The notes under the pieces: generated by a model
Told to the model about the DNA's origin: nothing
Database searches by the model: none
The model's input: only the letters and a program-made list of their open reading frames with translations
Made by a program: the position numbers and the translations under genes
In this document: one piece after another, positions 7,205-14,634 of the stretch
How positions within the stretch are numbered: position 1 is the first letter of the stretch
How the letters are laid out: every line of letters begins with the position of its first letter
Assembly (NCBI GenBank): GCA_032250585.1
Contig: JAVVFH010000045.1
Span: 1 to 17,856, forward strand
DNA from: JAVVFH01 sp032250585
Lineage (GTDB): Bacteria > Pseudomonadota > Gammaproteobacteria > Xanthomonadales > SZUA-36
Reading direction: 5' to 3'
DNA length: 17,856 bases

Positions 7205-8395
7205 TCATCCGTTCAACAATATCGCGCTTGCGCAGTCCCAGGAAACGAACACCTCGTCGTCCCACTCGAGCGTCTTGCGCGCCGTCCGAACGCGGTTCTG
7301 GGCGCTTACCTGCAGAATGTGGCCGGTATCGAGTTTCACGCGGTACACGGACAGGTTTCCGAAGTAGCCCAAGTCATATACGATTCCTCTCAATACTGTC
7401 CGGCGGCTGTCCGCGGGCGCTTCCTTGCTGATCAGGATTTTTTCCGGACGCACCGCGATCCACTGCCGGTCGCCGCTTGCCGGCGCCAGATCCGCAGCGC
7501 GCAGGGCGTCCACGGGCCCGCCCAGTTGCGGGCACTCCAGCGTTACGCGATCATCGCTGACGGCCGTGACCCGCGCTTCGAGCAGATTGACGTTGCCGAC
7601 GAAATCCGCCACGAAACGGTTGCGCGGATATTCGTAAACCTCGCCGGGCGTGCCGACCTGTTCCAGGCGGCCTGCGTTCATCACGGCAATGCGTGTCGAA
7701 AGCGTCATGGCCTCTTCCTGATCGTGCGTCACGACGATGAAAGTGACGCCCAGTTCATCCTGCAGGTTCATCAGTTCGAACTGCGTGTGCTCGCGCAGTT
7801 TCTTGTCCAGCGCGGCCAGCGGTTCGTCCAGCAGCAGCAGTTTCGGGCGTTTGACCAGCGCCCGCGCCAGCGCCACGCGCTGGCTTTCGCCGCCCGACAG
7901 CGCAGCAGGCTTGCGGCGCGCCAGCGCGGACATTTTCACCTTTTCGAGGATCGCGGCGACGCGCTCACGGATTTCCGCGGCGACCAGGCCTTCCTTCTTC
8001 AGACCGTACGCAACGTTCTGTTCCACGGTCATGTGCGGGAACAGCGCGTAGGACTGGAACATCATGTTGACCGGGCGTTCGTACGGCGGAACCCGGGTCA
8101 TGTCCACGCCGTCGATCAGCACGGTGCCGCGCGTAGGCACCTCGAAGCCGGCCAGCATTCGCAGGAGGGTGGTTTTACCCGATCCGGAGCCGCCCAGGAT
8201 CGAAAACAACTCCCCGGCATAGACTTCGAGGTCCACCGCATCGACAGCCACCACCGCGCCGAACTGCCGGGTGAGGCCGCGCAGGCTGACCATCGGGGGG
8301 GCGCCGGCATCCAGCCATGGCATGGTCTTCAGCGCGGCATCAGTGGAGCTGTCGGGCGTCCAACCGTTGCGACCGGGTTTTTCGACCATGTTCAC
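7205..8395 (-). CDS. ABC transporter ATP-binding protein, PotG/PotA-like
   Basis: This is a 396-residue ATPase. Walker A GGSGSGKT is at 68-75, the Q-loop glutamine at 114 in MMFQSYALFP, signature LSGGESQRVALARAL at 167-181, Walker B LLLLDEP at 186-192 and the switch histidine at 224 in VVTHDQEEA. The region after about 240 is the TOBE-type regulatory domain typical of the Pot/Fbp group. The frame can start with GTG at 8395, overlapping the binding-protein stop as GTGA, or with ATG at 8389, which has better spacing to a GGGG element; the two differ by two residues. It would power import together with the adjacent permeases. Confidence 0.93.
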   Translation of the reverse strand: MNMVEKPGRNGWTPDSSTDAALKTMPWLDAGAPPMVSLRGLTRQFGAVVAVDAVDLEVYAGELFSILGGSGSGKTTLLRMLAGFEVPTRGTVLIDGVDMTRVPPYERPVNMMFQSYALFPHMTVEQNVAYGLKKEGLVAAEIRERVAAILEKVKMSALARRKPAALSGGESQRVALARALVKRPKLLLLDEPLAALDKKLREHTQFELMNLQDELGVTFIVVTHDQEEAMTLSTRIAVMNAGRLEQVGTPGEVYEYPRNRFVADFVGNVNLLEARVTAVSDDRVTLECPQLGGPVDALRAADLAPASGDRQWIAVRPEKILISKEAPADSRRTVLRGIVYDLGYFGNLSVYRVKLDTGHILQVSAQNRVRTARKTLEWDDEVFVSWDCASAILLNG

Positions 8396-9477
8396 AACCC
8401 CGTTTTTACCCTGGACCAGGAACGCGTGCGCAAGCGCTCGAGTTTCGGTTCGTAGATCACGCCGACACTGAAGCGCGACCGCTGATCGACCGGCGGATAT
8501 ACCGCCGGATCGTTCAGAATGCCTGGCTCCAGGTACGCAACCGACGCCCTGTTGGCATTCGCATAGTAAACCTCGTTGCTGATCGCGGCGATCACTTCCG
8601 GGCGCAGCAGGTAATTCAGGAACAGGTGGGCGTTGTCCGGGTGGGGCGCATCGCTGCTGATGAAAATGCCATCGAACCAGAGCATCGAGCCCTCCACCGG
8701 CACGGTGTAAGCAAGCCTGACGTCCACGCCCACTTCTTCCGCACGCTGCATGGCCAGGGCGTACTCGCCCGACCAGCTCATCGCAACGCAGATCTCCTCG
8801 TTGGGCAGGTCGTTGAGCATCTTCGTGGAACTGAAGTAGCGGATATAGGGCCGGACCGCCTCGAGCTGCGCCTCGGCGGCGGCCAGGTCCTCAGCTTCCA
8901 GACTGTTGGGATCGAGCCCCAGGTACAACAGGACCATCGGGATCACGTCGGTCGGCTCGTCCAGCAGGGACACCCCGCAGTCGGCGAATTTCGATACGAC
9001 GGCCGGATCGAAAAGCATCGCCGCACTGTCCACAGGGGCGTCCGGCATGCGCTCGCGAACCCGATCGGCGTTGTAGGCAAAACCCGTAGTTCCCCACATG
9101 TAGGGCAGCCCATGGCGGTTTCCGGGGTCGTAAGCCCGCATCATCTCCAGCACCCACGGGTCGAGATGAGACGCCAGCGGCAGGCGGGAATAATCCAGCG
9201 GCCGGTAGATGCCGATGGGAATCAGGCGCGCCGAGTAGCGGAAGGCGTGGAATACCACGTCGTAACCACTGTTTCCCGACAAAAGCTTTGCCTCGACAAC
9301 TTCGCTGGAATCGTAGACGTCGTAATTGACCTCGATCCCGAATTCGTTTTCAAAATCGGAAATCGTGCGCGGGCCGATATAATCCGCCCAGTTGTAGATG
9401 TTCAGCACGCGCTCTTCCGCCGCGGCCAGGGCGGCCGCGAACAGGCAGCAAACGACGATGGCGATTGCCCGCGCCAA
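8392..9477 (-). CDS. Periplasmic substrate-binding protein, PotF/PotD-like
   Basis: The 361-residue protein has a short signal peptide (residues 1-20, likely cut after ALAAA). It then closely follows PotF: VLNIYNWADYIGP, YDVYDSSEVVEAKLLSG, YMWGTTGFAYN, GVSLLDEP, YANANRAS and AVYPPVDQR. Compared with E. coli PotF (from memory), the pocket region keeps an Asp after NWA and the FD of LWFDG (Asp269), but Ser before the first Asp is Ala, an Asp in the WAGD region is Glu238 and a Phe is Trp267. The ligand may therefore differ from putrescine. The start is TTG at 9477, directly after the dehydrogenase TAA and in the same frame; GGAAGG seven bases upstream supports it. No other start gives a signal peptide. 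Confidence 0.9.
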   Translation of the reverse strand: MARAIAIVVCCLFAAALAAAEERVLNIYNWADYIGPRTISDFENEFGIEVNYDVYDSSEVVEAKLLSGNSGYDVVFHAFRYSARLIPIGIYRPLDYSRLPLASHLDPWVLEMMRAYDPGNRHGLPYMWGTTGFAYNADRVRERMPDAPVDSAAMLFDPAVVSKFADCGVSLLDEPTDVIPMVLLYLGLDPNSLEAEDLAAAEAQLEAVRPYIRYFSSTKMLNDLPNEEICVAMSWSGEYALAMQRAEEVGVDVRLAYTVPVEGSMLWFDGIFISSDAPHPDNAHLFLNYLLRPEVIAAISNEVYYANANRASVAYLEPGILNDPAVYPPVDQRSRFSVGVIYEPKLERLRTRSWSRVKTGL

Positions 9478-10644
9478 TTACATGCCTTCCAGACCGCGTC
9501 TGGCGAGCGCCCGCGCGATGATCAGCCGCTGGACCTCGCTCGCGCCTTCCCAGATCCGGTCGACGCGGATTTCCCGGCCGAAGCGCTCGGCGCAGTTTTC
9601 CCGCATGTAACCGCGGCCGCCAAAAATCTGTATCGCGCGGTCGGCTATGCGGCAGGCCGCCTCGGAAGCGTAAAGCTTCGCCATCGAACAACGCACGTGC
9701 AGGGCCTTGACGTTTTCGCCCTGATCATGTGCCTCGGCGGCCTCGAAGGTCATCAGCCGTGCCGCCCACAGCTCGGTAACGCTGTCGGCGAGCATCGCCT
9801 GCACCAACTGCTTGTCGATCAGGAACCCGCCCGCGACCCGGCGCTGCTTCGCCCAGGCCGTCGCCTCTTCGATCAGGCGCGCGGCCGCGCCGCAATCACG
9901 CGCGGCGATCATCAGCCGCTCGCGGCGGAACCAACTGTGCGTGTACCTCATGCCGCCACCTTCCGCGCCGATCAGGTTGGCGGCGGGAACGAAGACATCC
10001 GTGAAACGGAGTTCGGGATGGTGGTGATCGAAGGTGTGACTGAACAGCGGCGTGCGAATCGCCTCAATGCCAGCCGAGTTTTTGTCGACCAGGAACATGG
10101 CGTCGCGCCCGGCATGCGGACCGTCGGCCAGCCGCGCCTGCAGGAACATGAAATCGGCCAGGTTGGCGCTGGTCACGAACCATTTCTCGCCGTTGATCCG
10201 GTAGCCGCCGTCGCTGCGCTCGGCGGTGGTTTCGACCACCACGTCCGAGCCGGACTCGCTTTCGGTGATCGCATAGCATTCCTTGCGCTCGCCGCGCATC
10301 ATGGGAAGGACGTAGGCTTGCAGCTGCTCTTCGCTGCAAGCTTCAAACATCCACTGGTGCGGTTCCGAAAAACACCAGCACAGCGCATTGGTGACGCGGC
10401 CCAGCTGCTCCCAGACCGCCACCTGGTCGACGTTACGCAGGGCCAAGCCGTCGTGTTCCCGCGGCACGTCCATCGCGCTGAAGCCCAGTTCGATGGCCAT
10501 GCGCTTGTGGCGCTTGCTCGTCTCGTCGGGAAGCCGACCCCCGTTCATCTCGGCCTCCAGCTCGCAGGGAATCAATTCGTATTCGGCGAAGCGGCGGGCC
10601 TTGTCACGCCATGCCCTCGCTGCCTGGTCCAGATTAATGTCCAC
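9478..10644 (-). CDS. Acyl-CoA dehydrogenase family protein
   Basis: This 388-residue flavoenzyme has normal family length. It shows YAITESESGSD at 124-134 and GEKWFVTSA at 152-160 (FAD and substrate contacts), and IFGGRGYMRE in the C-terminal helical domain. RIWEGASEVQRLI at 363-375 places the expected catalytic base at Glu366. The enzyme would make an alpha,beta double bond in an acyl-CoA using an electron-transfer flavoprotein. No CoA ligase or transferase is nearby, so how its substrate is activated is unclear. Between a BetI-like regulator and a Pot-type importer it may act on a betaine-type acyl-CoA, as CaiA-related enzymes do, but this is inference. The start is GTG at 10644 with GGTGGAG upstream. 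Confidence 0.9.
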   Translation of the reverse strand: MDINLDQAARAWRDKARRFAEYELIPCELEAEMNGGRLPDETSKRHKRMAIELGFSAMDVPREHDGLALRNVDQVAVWEQLGRVTNALCWCFSEPHQWMFEACSEEQLQAYVLPMMRGERKECYAITESESGSDVVVETTAERSDGGYRINGEKWFVTSANLADFMFLQARLADGPHAGRDAMFLVDKNSAGIEAIRTPLFSHTFDHHHPELRFTDVFVPAANLIGAEGGGMRYTHSWFRRERLMIAARDCGAAARLIEEATAWAKQRRVAGGFLIDKQLVQAMLADSVTELWAARLMTFEAAEAHDQGENVKALHVRCSMAKLYASEAACRIADRAIQIFGGRGYMRENCAERFGREIRVDRIWEGASEVQRLIIARALARRGLEGM

Positions 10645-10710
10645 TTACTCGTCTCCACCTGCCCGGAAATGCCGGTGTTGTTGAATCACCCATGCCTCGA
10701 TTCCATTGCG

Positions 10711-11349
10711 TCAATCGCCGAAATGCTTGTAAAAGGCGAGCTCCAGGTAGTTCATGCACACACCCATCGCCTCTTCACGCGTTATCGAGCGGGGACTGAT
10801 CAGCAGGTCCAGCCACAGCCCTTCGGTCATCGAAGAAAGTCCGGTGGCTATCGTCCGCGAGCTCAGCTCTTCATAGCCCCCCTCTTCGATCAGCACATCG
10901 CACAAGTCAATCATTTGTTTGCGGTACGCCATGTCCCGCATGGCGCAGATCTTGCGGTAGGTTGGGCGCGACTTGCTTTCGCCCCAGAAAGCGAACCAGA
11001 CCGCCAGCTTGTTGCGATCGCAAACCGGCTGGCGGAAATCCACGGCCACCAGCGCCGCCAGCTTCTCCGCGGTCGAGTCGCCCGCGCCGGCCAGCGCCTT
11101 TTCCCATGTCGCGCGGTACTCCTCGGCGATGTAGTTGAGCGTCTCCACCAGCAGACGCTCCTTGCTCTGGAAGTGCAGGTTGATAATGCCCTGGCTGAGC
11201 CCGGCTTCGCGGGCTACGGTCGCCATTGTGGTGTCCGAAAGACCATTACTGGCCACGGAACGAATCGTCGCCAGTATCAGCTGTTGCTGACGCGCCTTTT
11301 TCGATGCCGTTCGCTTCTTTCCGGGTTCCTTCAGAACTGCCTTGGCCAT
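10711..11349 (-). CDS. TetR-family transcriptional regulator, BetI-like
   Basis: This is a 212-residue TetR-type regulator. The helix-turn-helix spans about residues 38-63 (TTMATVAREAGLSQGIINLHF, then QSKERLL). The C-terminal domain shows FAFWGESKSRP near 119-129 and SSMTEGLWLDLL near 172-183, both close to the choline-responsive repressor BetI. The start could be ATG at 11349 (GAGG just upstream) or ATG at 11358; a frame to 11454 would place the start beyond the promoter found here. The gene is first in the minus-strand train and diverges from the aminotransferase gene. A palindrome overlaps its own promoter, so autorepression and control of both trains is likely. The ligand is unknown. Confidence 0.88.
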   Translation of the reverse strand: MAKAVLKEPGKKRTASKKARQQQLILATIRSVASNGLSDTTMATVAREAGLSQGIINLHFQSKERLLVETLNYIAEEYRATWEKALAGAGDSTAEKLAALVAVDFRQPVCDRNKLAVWFAFWGESKSRPTYRKICAMRDMAYRKQMIDLCDVLIEEGGYEELSSRTIATGLSSMTEGLWLDLLISPRSITREEAMGVCMNYLELAFYKHFGD

Positions 11350-11410
11350 TAACCTCATCCCGCCGCTGACGATGTTCAATCGGCGCCGCCGCCGTTTGCA
11401 CAGGTCAGTC

Positions 11411-11439
11411 AATATAAGCGAGTCCAGCAGCCTTTGCAA
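11411..11439 (-). promoter_or_regulatory. Sigma70-type promoter for the regulator gene and minus-strand train
   Basis: On the minus strand a -35 box TTGCAA (11439-11434) is followed after exactly 17 bases by a -10 box TATATT (11416-11411). Transcription would start near 11404 and run into the regulator gene, whose ATG is at 11349. The -35 box touches the palindrome at 11438-11459, so a bound repressor would block it. This promoter also implies that the regulator start lies at 11358 or 11349, not at 11454. Confidence 0.65.
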
Positions 11440-11459
11440 TGAATGAACAATCATTCATT
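11438..11459. promoter_or_regulatory. Palindromic operator candidate between divergent genes
   Basis: The arms AATGAATGA (11438-11446) and TCATTCATT (11451-11459) are perfect inverted repeats with a 4-base spacer ACAA. The position in the divergent promoter region beside a BetI-like regulator gene, with two bases shared with that gene's -35 box, makes this the likely binding site of the regulator. It lies about 65 bases before the aminotransferase start and could control both directions. The plus-strand promoter is not clear; TGGACA at 11465-11470 with a poor -10 element near 11487 is the best I see. Confidence 0.7.
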
Positions 11460-11523
11460 TTTTATGGACAAGCCACCGCGGGATGTGAGAATCTATGTCT
11501 CGTACACAAGCCCCTGAGGAAAT

Positions 11524-12882
11524 ATGCGCCGCTCCCTGACACGTTCAAATCAGCATCACCAGAAGGCGCTCGCCAGGTTGCCGCTGGGCGTCTCGTCGAA
11601 TTTTCGCTACTGGGGAGCGGACCATACCATCTACATCGACCACGGCCGCGGAGGCCGCCTCTGGGACATAGACGGCAACGAATACATCGACTATCGCCTC
11701 GGCTACGGGCCCAGCATCCTGGGCTATGCCGACCCGCGCGTCGACGAGGCGGCCCGTGAGGGCATTGAAGTCGGCGGCGTGTTCGCGCTTTCGACCGAGC
11801 GCGAATACGAGGTGGCGAAACGCGTATCCAAAATGGTTCCGGCCGCCGAACTGGTGCGCTTTTCCAACTCGGGAACCGAAGCGGTGATGGCCGCCCTCCG
11901 ACTGGCGCGCGCCCATACCGGTAAGGATTCCCACATCGTTGTGGAGGGCGGCTACCACGGCGTTTTCGACTCCGTTCTGTGGTACGCGGACATCGAAGAC
12001 TGGGACCCCCTTTCAGGCAACCCACCGATCGAACCGGACAGCGACGGCATCCCCGGACTGCTTAAACGCCTGACCCATTTCACGCCTCTCAACGACGCCG
12101 ATTACCTCGAGGATTTGCTGAAGCGCAATCACCTTGAAATCGGCGCCTTCCTGATAGAGCCCATGATGGGTAACTGCTGCTCCATCACCGCCACGGAGGA
12201 ATACGTGCTGGCCGCGCGGGACCTGTGCGAAAAATACAACGTGACGATGATCGTCGATGAAGTCAAAACGGGCTTCCGCGTGGCACGCGGCGGCGTCCAG
12301 GAACTGATGGGCTTCAAGGCGGACCTGTGCACTTTTGCCAAGGCGGTCGGCAACGGTTACCCGATCTCCATCGTGGCGGGGCGCGAAGACATCATGCGCC
12401 AGGTCGGCGACGGCGTCATTCACGGCGGCACCTACACCTGCCACTCGGTGGCACTGGCCGCAGCCGAAAAGACACTGGAAATTCTCGACGAAACGGACGC
12501 ACTGGAAACCGTCGCGCGCTATGGGACGAGCATGCAGCAAGGCATGGGCCGCATCCTTGATGCACGTGGAATTCCGCACGCCTTCGTCGGCCATCCGTCG
12601 ATGGGTGGCCTGTTCTTCTGCGAGGACGCCCCGCTCAATTACCGAGACTGGCTGAACTCCGATTATTCGTTCTACGATACGATGGCGCCCGAACTGCATG
12701 ACCTGGGCGTGCTGTGCGAACCCGACTCGCGTGAGCCGTGGTTCATCTGCGAGGCGCACGCCAAAGACGACAGCCTCGCCGAGACGCTGACCGCCTTCGA
12801 GCGCGCTGTCGACGTGACGATGGAAAAAATGGATTACCCAAGTGAGAGCGGCGGCCTGGACCTCCGCAGGAAAGCGCAATAA
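11524..12882 (+). CDS. Class III PLP-dependent aminotransferase (glutamate-1-semialdehyde aminomutase-like)
   Basis: This 452-residue protein has fold-type I class III signatures. NSGTEA at 115-120 contacts the cofactor phosphate, EGGYHG at 141-146 stacks on the pyridine ring, IVDEVKTGFR at 243-252 has the Asp for the ring nitrogen, and TFAKAVGNGYP at 270-280 has the likely Schiff-base Lys273. The overall pattern is nearest to glutamate-1-semialdehyde 2,1-aminomutase relatives, but no haem genes are near, so a catabolic omega-aminotransferase is more likely. It would move a primary amino group to an oxo-acid. It starts at ATG 11524 after TGAGGAAAT and is first in the plus-strand train. Confidence 0.88.
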   Translation: MRRSLTRSNQHHQKALARLPLGVSSNFRYWGADHTIYIDHGRGGRLWDIDGNEYIDYRLGYGPSILGYADPRVDEAAREGIEVGGVFALSTEREYEVAKRVSKMVPAAELVRFSNSGTEAVMAALRLARAHTGKDSHIVVEGGYHGVFDSVLWYADIEDWDPLSGNPPIEPDSDGIPGLLKRLTHFTPLNDADYLEDLLKRNHLEIGAFLIEPMMGNCCSITATEEYVLAARDLCEKYNVTMIVDEVKTGFRVARGGVQELMGFKADLCTFAKAVGNGYPISIVAGREDIMRQVGDGVIHGGTYTCHSVALAAAEKTLEILDETDALETVARYGTSMQQGMGRILDARGIPHAFVGHPSMGGLFFCEDAPLNYRDWLNSDYSFYDTMAPELHDLGVLCEPDSREPWFICEAHAKDDSLAETLTAFERAVDVTMEKMDYPSESGGLDLRRKAQ

Positions 12883-12896
12883 ACGGAGTTGAAACG

Positions 12897-14516
12897 GTGA
12901 CCGAAAAATACGATGCAATTGTCATTGGCGCGGGCCACAACGGCCTGACCAACGGCGCCTACCTCGCCAGGGCGGGGCTGAAGGTCCTGATGGTCGAGAA
13001 AAACGACTACATCGGCGGTGCCACCGTCAGCCGCAGCCTGTACAAAGACTGGGCGTACTCGAACTGCTCCTACGTCTGCAGTCTGCTGCGCCCGGAGGTC
13101 TACCGCAGCCTGAACCTGGCCAAATACGGCCTTCAGGTCGTACCCTACGGCGGCAGCGTAACGCTGGCCCAGAACGGTGATTACATCGCGCGCTACGTCG
13201 ACCCGGACGTGACGCGCCGCGAGGTCGCCCGGCACAGCCCGCGCGACGCCGACGCCACGGCTCGCTTCGATCGCGACATCATGCGCCAGTGCCGTTTCAT
13301 CCGGCAATTTCTGCTGCGCACGCCGCCCGACCCGACCTCGTTCAAGCCGAAAGACCTGATGGAACTGATGTACCTCGGCAATGAAGCGATGAAGCTCGGC
13401 GAAGACCAACTCTATGACATGATGCGCTTTTACACGATGAGTATCTCCGATTTCCTGGACGAATACTTCGAGCATCCACTTATCAAGGCCTCGCATTCGG
13501 GCAGCGGCATCATCGGCTCTGCGCTGGGGGTGATGTCGCCCGGCACCGCCTACGTACTGCTGCACCACGCCATGGGCGACGTCGACGGCAGCATGGGCGC
13601 CTGGGGCTTCGCCCGCGGTGGCATGGGCGCGATCGCCGACGCCATGCACCAGTGTTTCACCGACCACGGCGGTGCCACCGTCACCGGCAGCGGGGTGCAG
13701 CAGATCATCGTCCGTAACGGCCGGGTCAAGGGCGTCGCGCTGGAAAACGGCGACGAACATCACGCCGATGTGGTGGTCTCGAACCTGACCTTGCCCCGCA
13801 CCTTCCTGGAGTGCATGGACCCGAAGGACCTGGACGCGGATTTCCTGAAAAAAGTCCGCAATTTCAAGATCCGCGGTTCGTCTGGCAAGCTCAATATCGC
13901 GCTCGACGCTCTGCCCGACTTCGTCGCCCTGCGCGGCAACCGGGAAATGATGCATGCGGACATGCACCTGATCGATTCCACCGAACGCCTCGAGCGCGCT
14001 TACGACGACTGGAAGAACGGCATCTGGTCCCAGGACCCCTACATCGACATGCTGATCCCGTCCATGACCGACCCGACCATGACGCCACCCGGCAAGCACT
14101 TCATGTCGGTATTCGTCCAGTACGTGCCGCCGAAAGTGCATGGCAAGCCCTGGACGAACGAATTGCGCGACCGGTTCGCGCAAACCGTCGTCAACCAGAT
14201 CGATGAATACGCCCCCGGGTTCAAGGACCTGATCCTGCACATGGAGGTTCGCACGCCGCAGGACCTGGAAGAGGAAGTGGGCCTGACGGAGGGCAACATC
14301 TTCCAGGGCGAACTGACCATGGACCAGCTGCTGTTCAACCGGCCGCTTCCGGGCTACGCCCAGTACCGCGGGCCGGTCAAGGGCATGTACATGTGCGGCT
14401 CGTCCAACCACCCCGGCGGCGGCGTCATGGCGGCGCCAGGCGCCAACGCAGCACGCGAGATTCTCGGCGACCTCAAGCGAACCAACACCGTGCCGGAGGG
14501 CTGGCTCGATGATTGA
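12897..14516 (+). CDS. FAD-dependent oxidoreductase, phytoene-dehydrogenase/PYROXD2-like (first copy)
   Basis: This 539-residue flavoprotein has an N-terminal dinucleotide-binding fold VIGAGHNGL at 9-17 with acidic Glu34 after the second strand, then IGGATVSRS. A C-terminal FAD-closing motif CGSSNHPGGGVM sits near 500-511. The family covers carotenoid desaturases and many uncharacterised oxidases. No carotenoid genes are here, and the GcvT-like gene downstream suggests amine oxidation instead. It starts with GTG at 12897 after a GGAG site, 14 bases past the aminotransferase stop. It is a clear paralogue of the gene at 14631, sharing the same start and end motifs, and the pair may form a heteromer or act in sequence. 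Confidence 0.85.
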   Translation: MTEKYDAIVIGAGHNGLTNGAYLARAGLKVLMVEKNDYIGGATVSRSLYKDWAYSNCSYVCSLLRPEVYRSLNLAKYGLQVVPYGGSVTLAQNGDYIARYVDPDVTRREVARHSPRDADATARFDRDIMRQCRFIRQFLLRTPPDPTSFKPKDLMELMYLGNEAMKLGEDQLYDMMRFYTMSISDFLDEYFEHPLIKASHSGSGIIGSALGVMSPGTAYVLLHHAMGDVDGSMGAWGFARGGMGAIADAMHQCFTDHGGATVTGSGVQQIIVRNGRVKGVALENGDEHHADVVVSNLTLPRTFLECMDPKDLDADFLKKVRNFKIRGSSGKLNIALDALPDFVALRGNREMMHADMHLIDSTERLERAYDDWKNGIWSQDPYIDMLIPSMTDPTMTPPGKHFMSVFVQYVPPKVHGKPWTNELRDRFAQTVVNQIDEYAPGFKDLILHMEVRTPQDLEEEVGLTEGNIFQGELTMDQLLFNRPLPGYAQYRGPVKGMYMCGSSNHPGGGVMAAPGANAAREILGDLKRTNTVPEGWLDD

Positions 14517-14634
14517 CATTACTGGCACAGAGGGATCACGGCCCCGGCAGATCCGCGCGGTCCTGTTCACGGAATTCCTTCGAGCCGCCGCACCGAATCG
14601 ATGCCGCCGCGAGCAGGGAGGCACATGGAGATGA
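14509..14634 (+). CDS. Possible 41-residue ORF bridging the two oxidoreductase genes
   Basis: ATG at 14509 overlaps the first oxidoreductase's stop region (ATGATTGA), and its TGA at 14632-14634 overlaps the ATG at 14631 of the second (ATGA). The encoded peptide begins MIDITGTEGSRP and ends EQGGTWR; I recognise no family. The exact coupling at both ends is what one expects of a real gene or of a gene shrunk by internal deletion, as seen twice elsewhere in this window. It may equally be a chance frame in a 114-base gap. A GGAGGG-type site for it is seen inside the upstream gene (GGAGGG at 14495-14500). Confidence 0.3.
   Translation: MIDITGTEGSRPRQIRAVLFTEFLRAAAPNRCRREQGGTWR

Noticed and set aside
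8317..11352. A 1011-codon open frame on the plus strand opposite the binding protein, dehydrogenase and regulator genes
   Set aside because: Same explanation: codon bias of three well-supported minus-strand genes leaves the opposite frame free of stops; no domain is visible.
11439..11759. Plus-strand frame starting in the divergent promoter region
   Set aside because: It begins inside the operator palindrome and overlaps the aminotransferase gene in another frame with no recognisable product.
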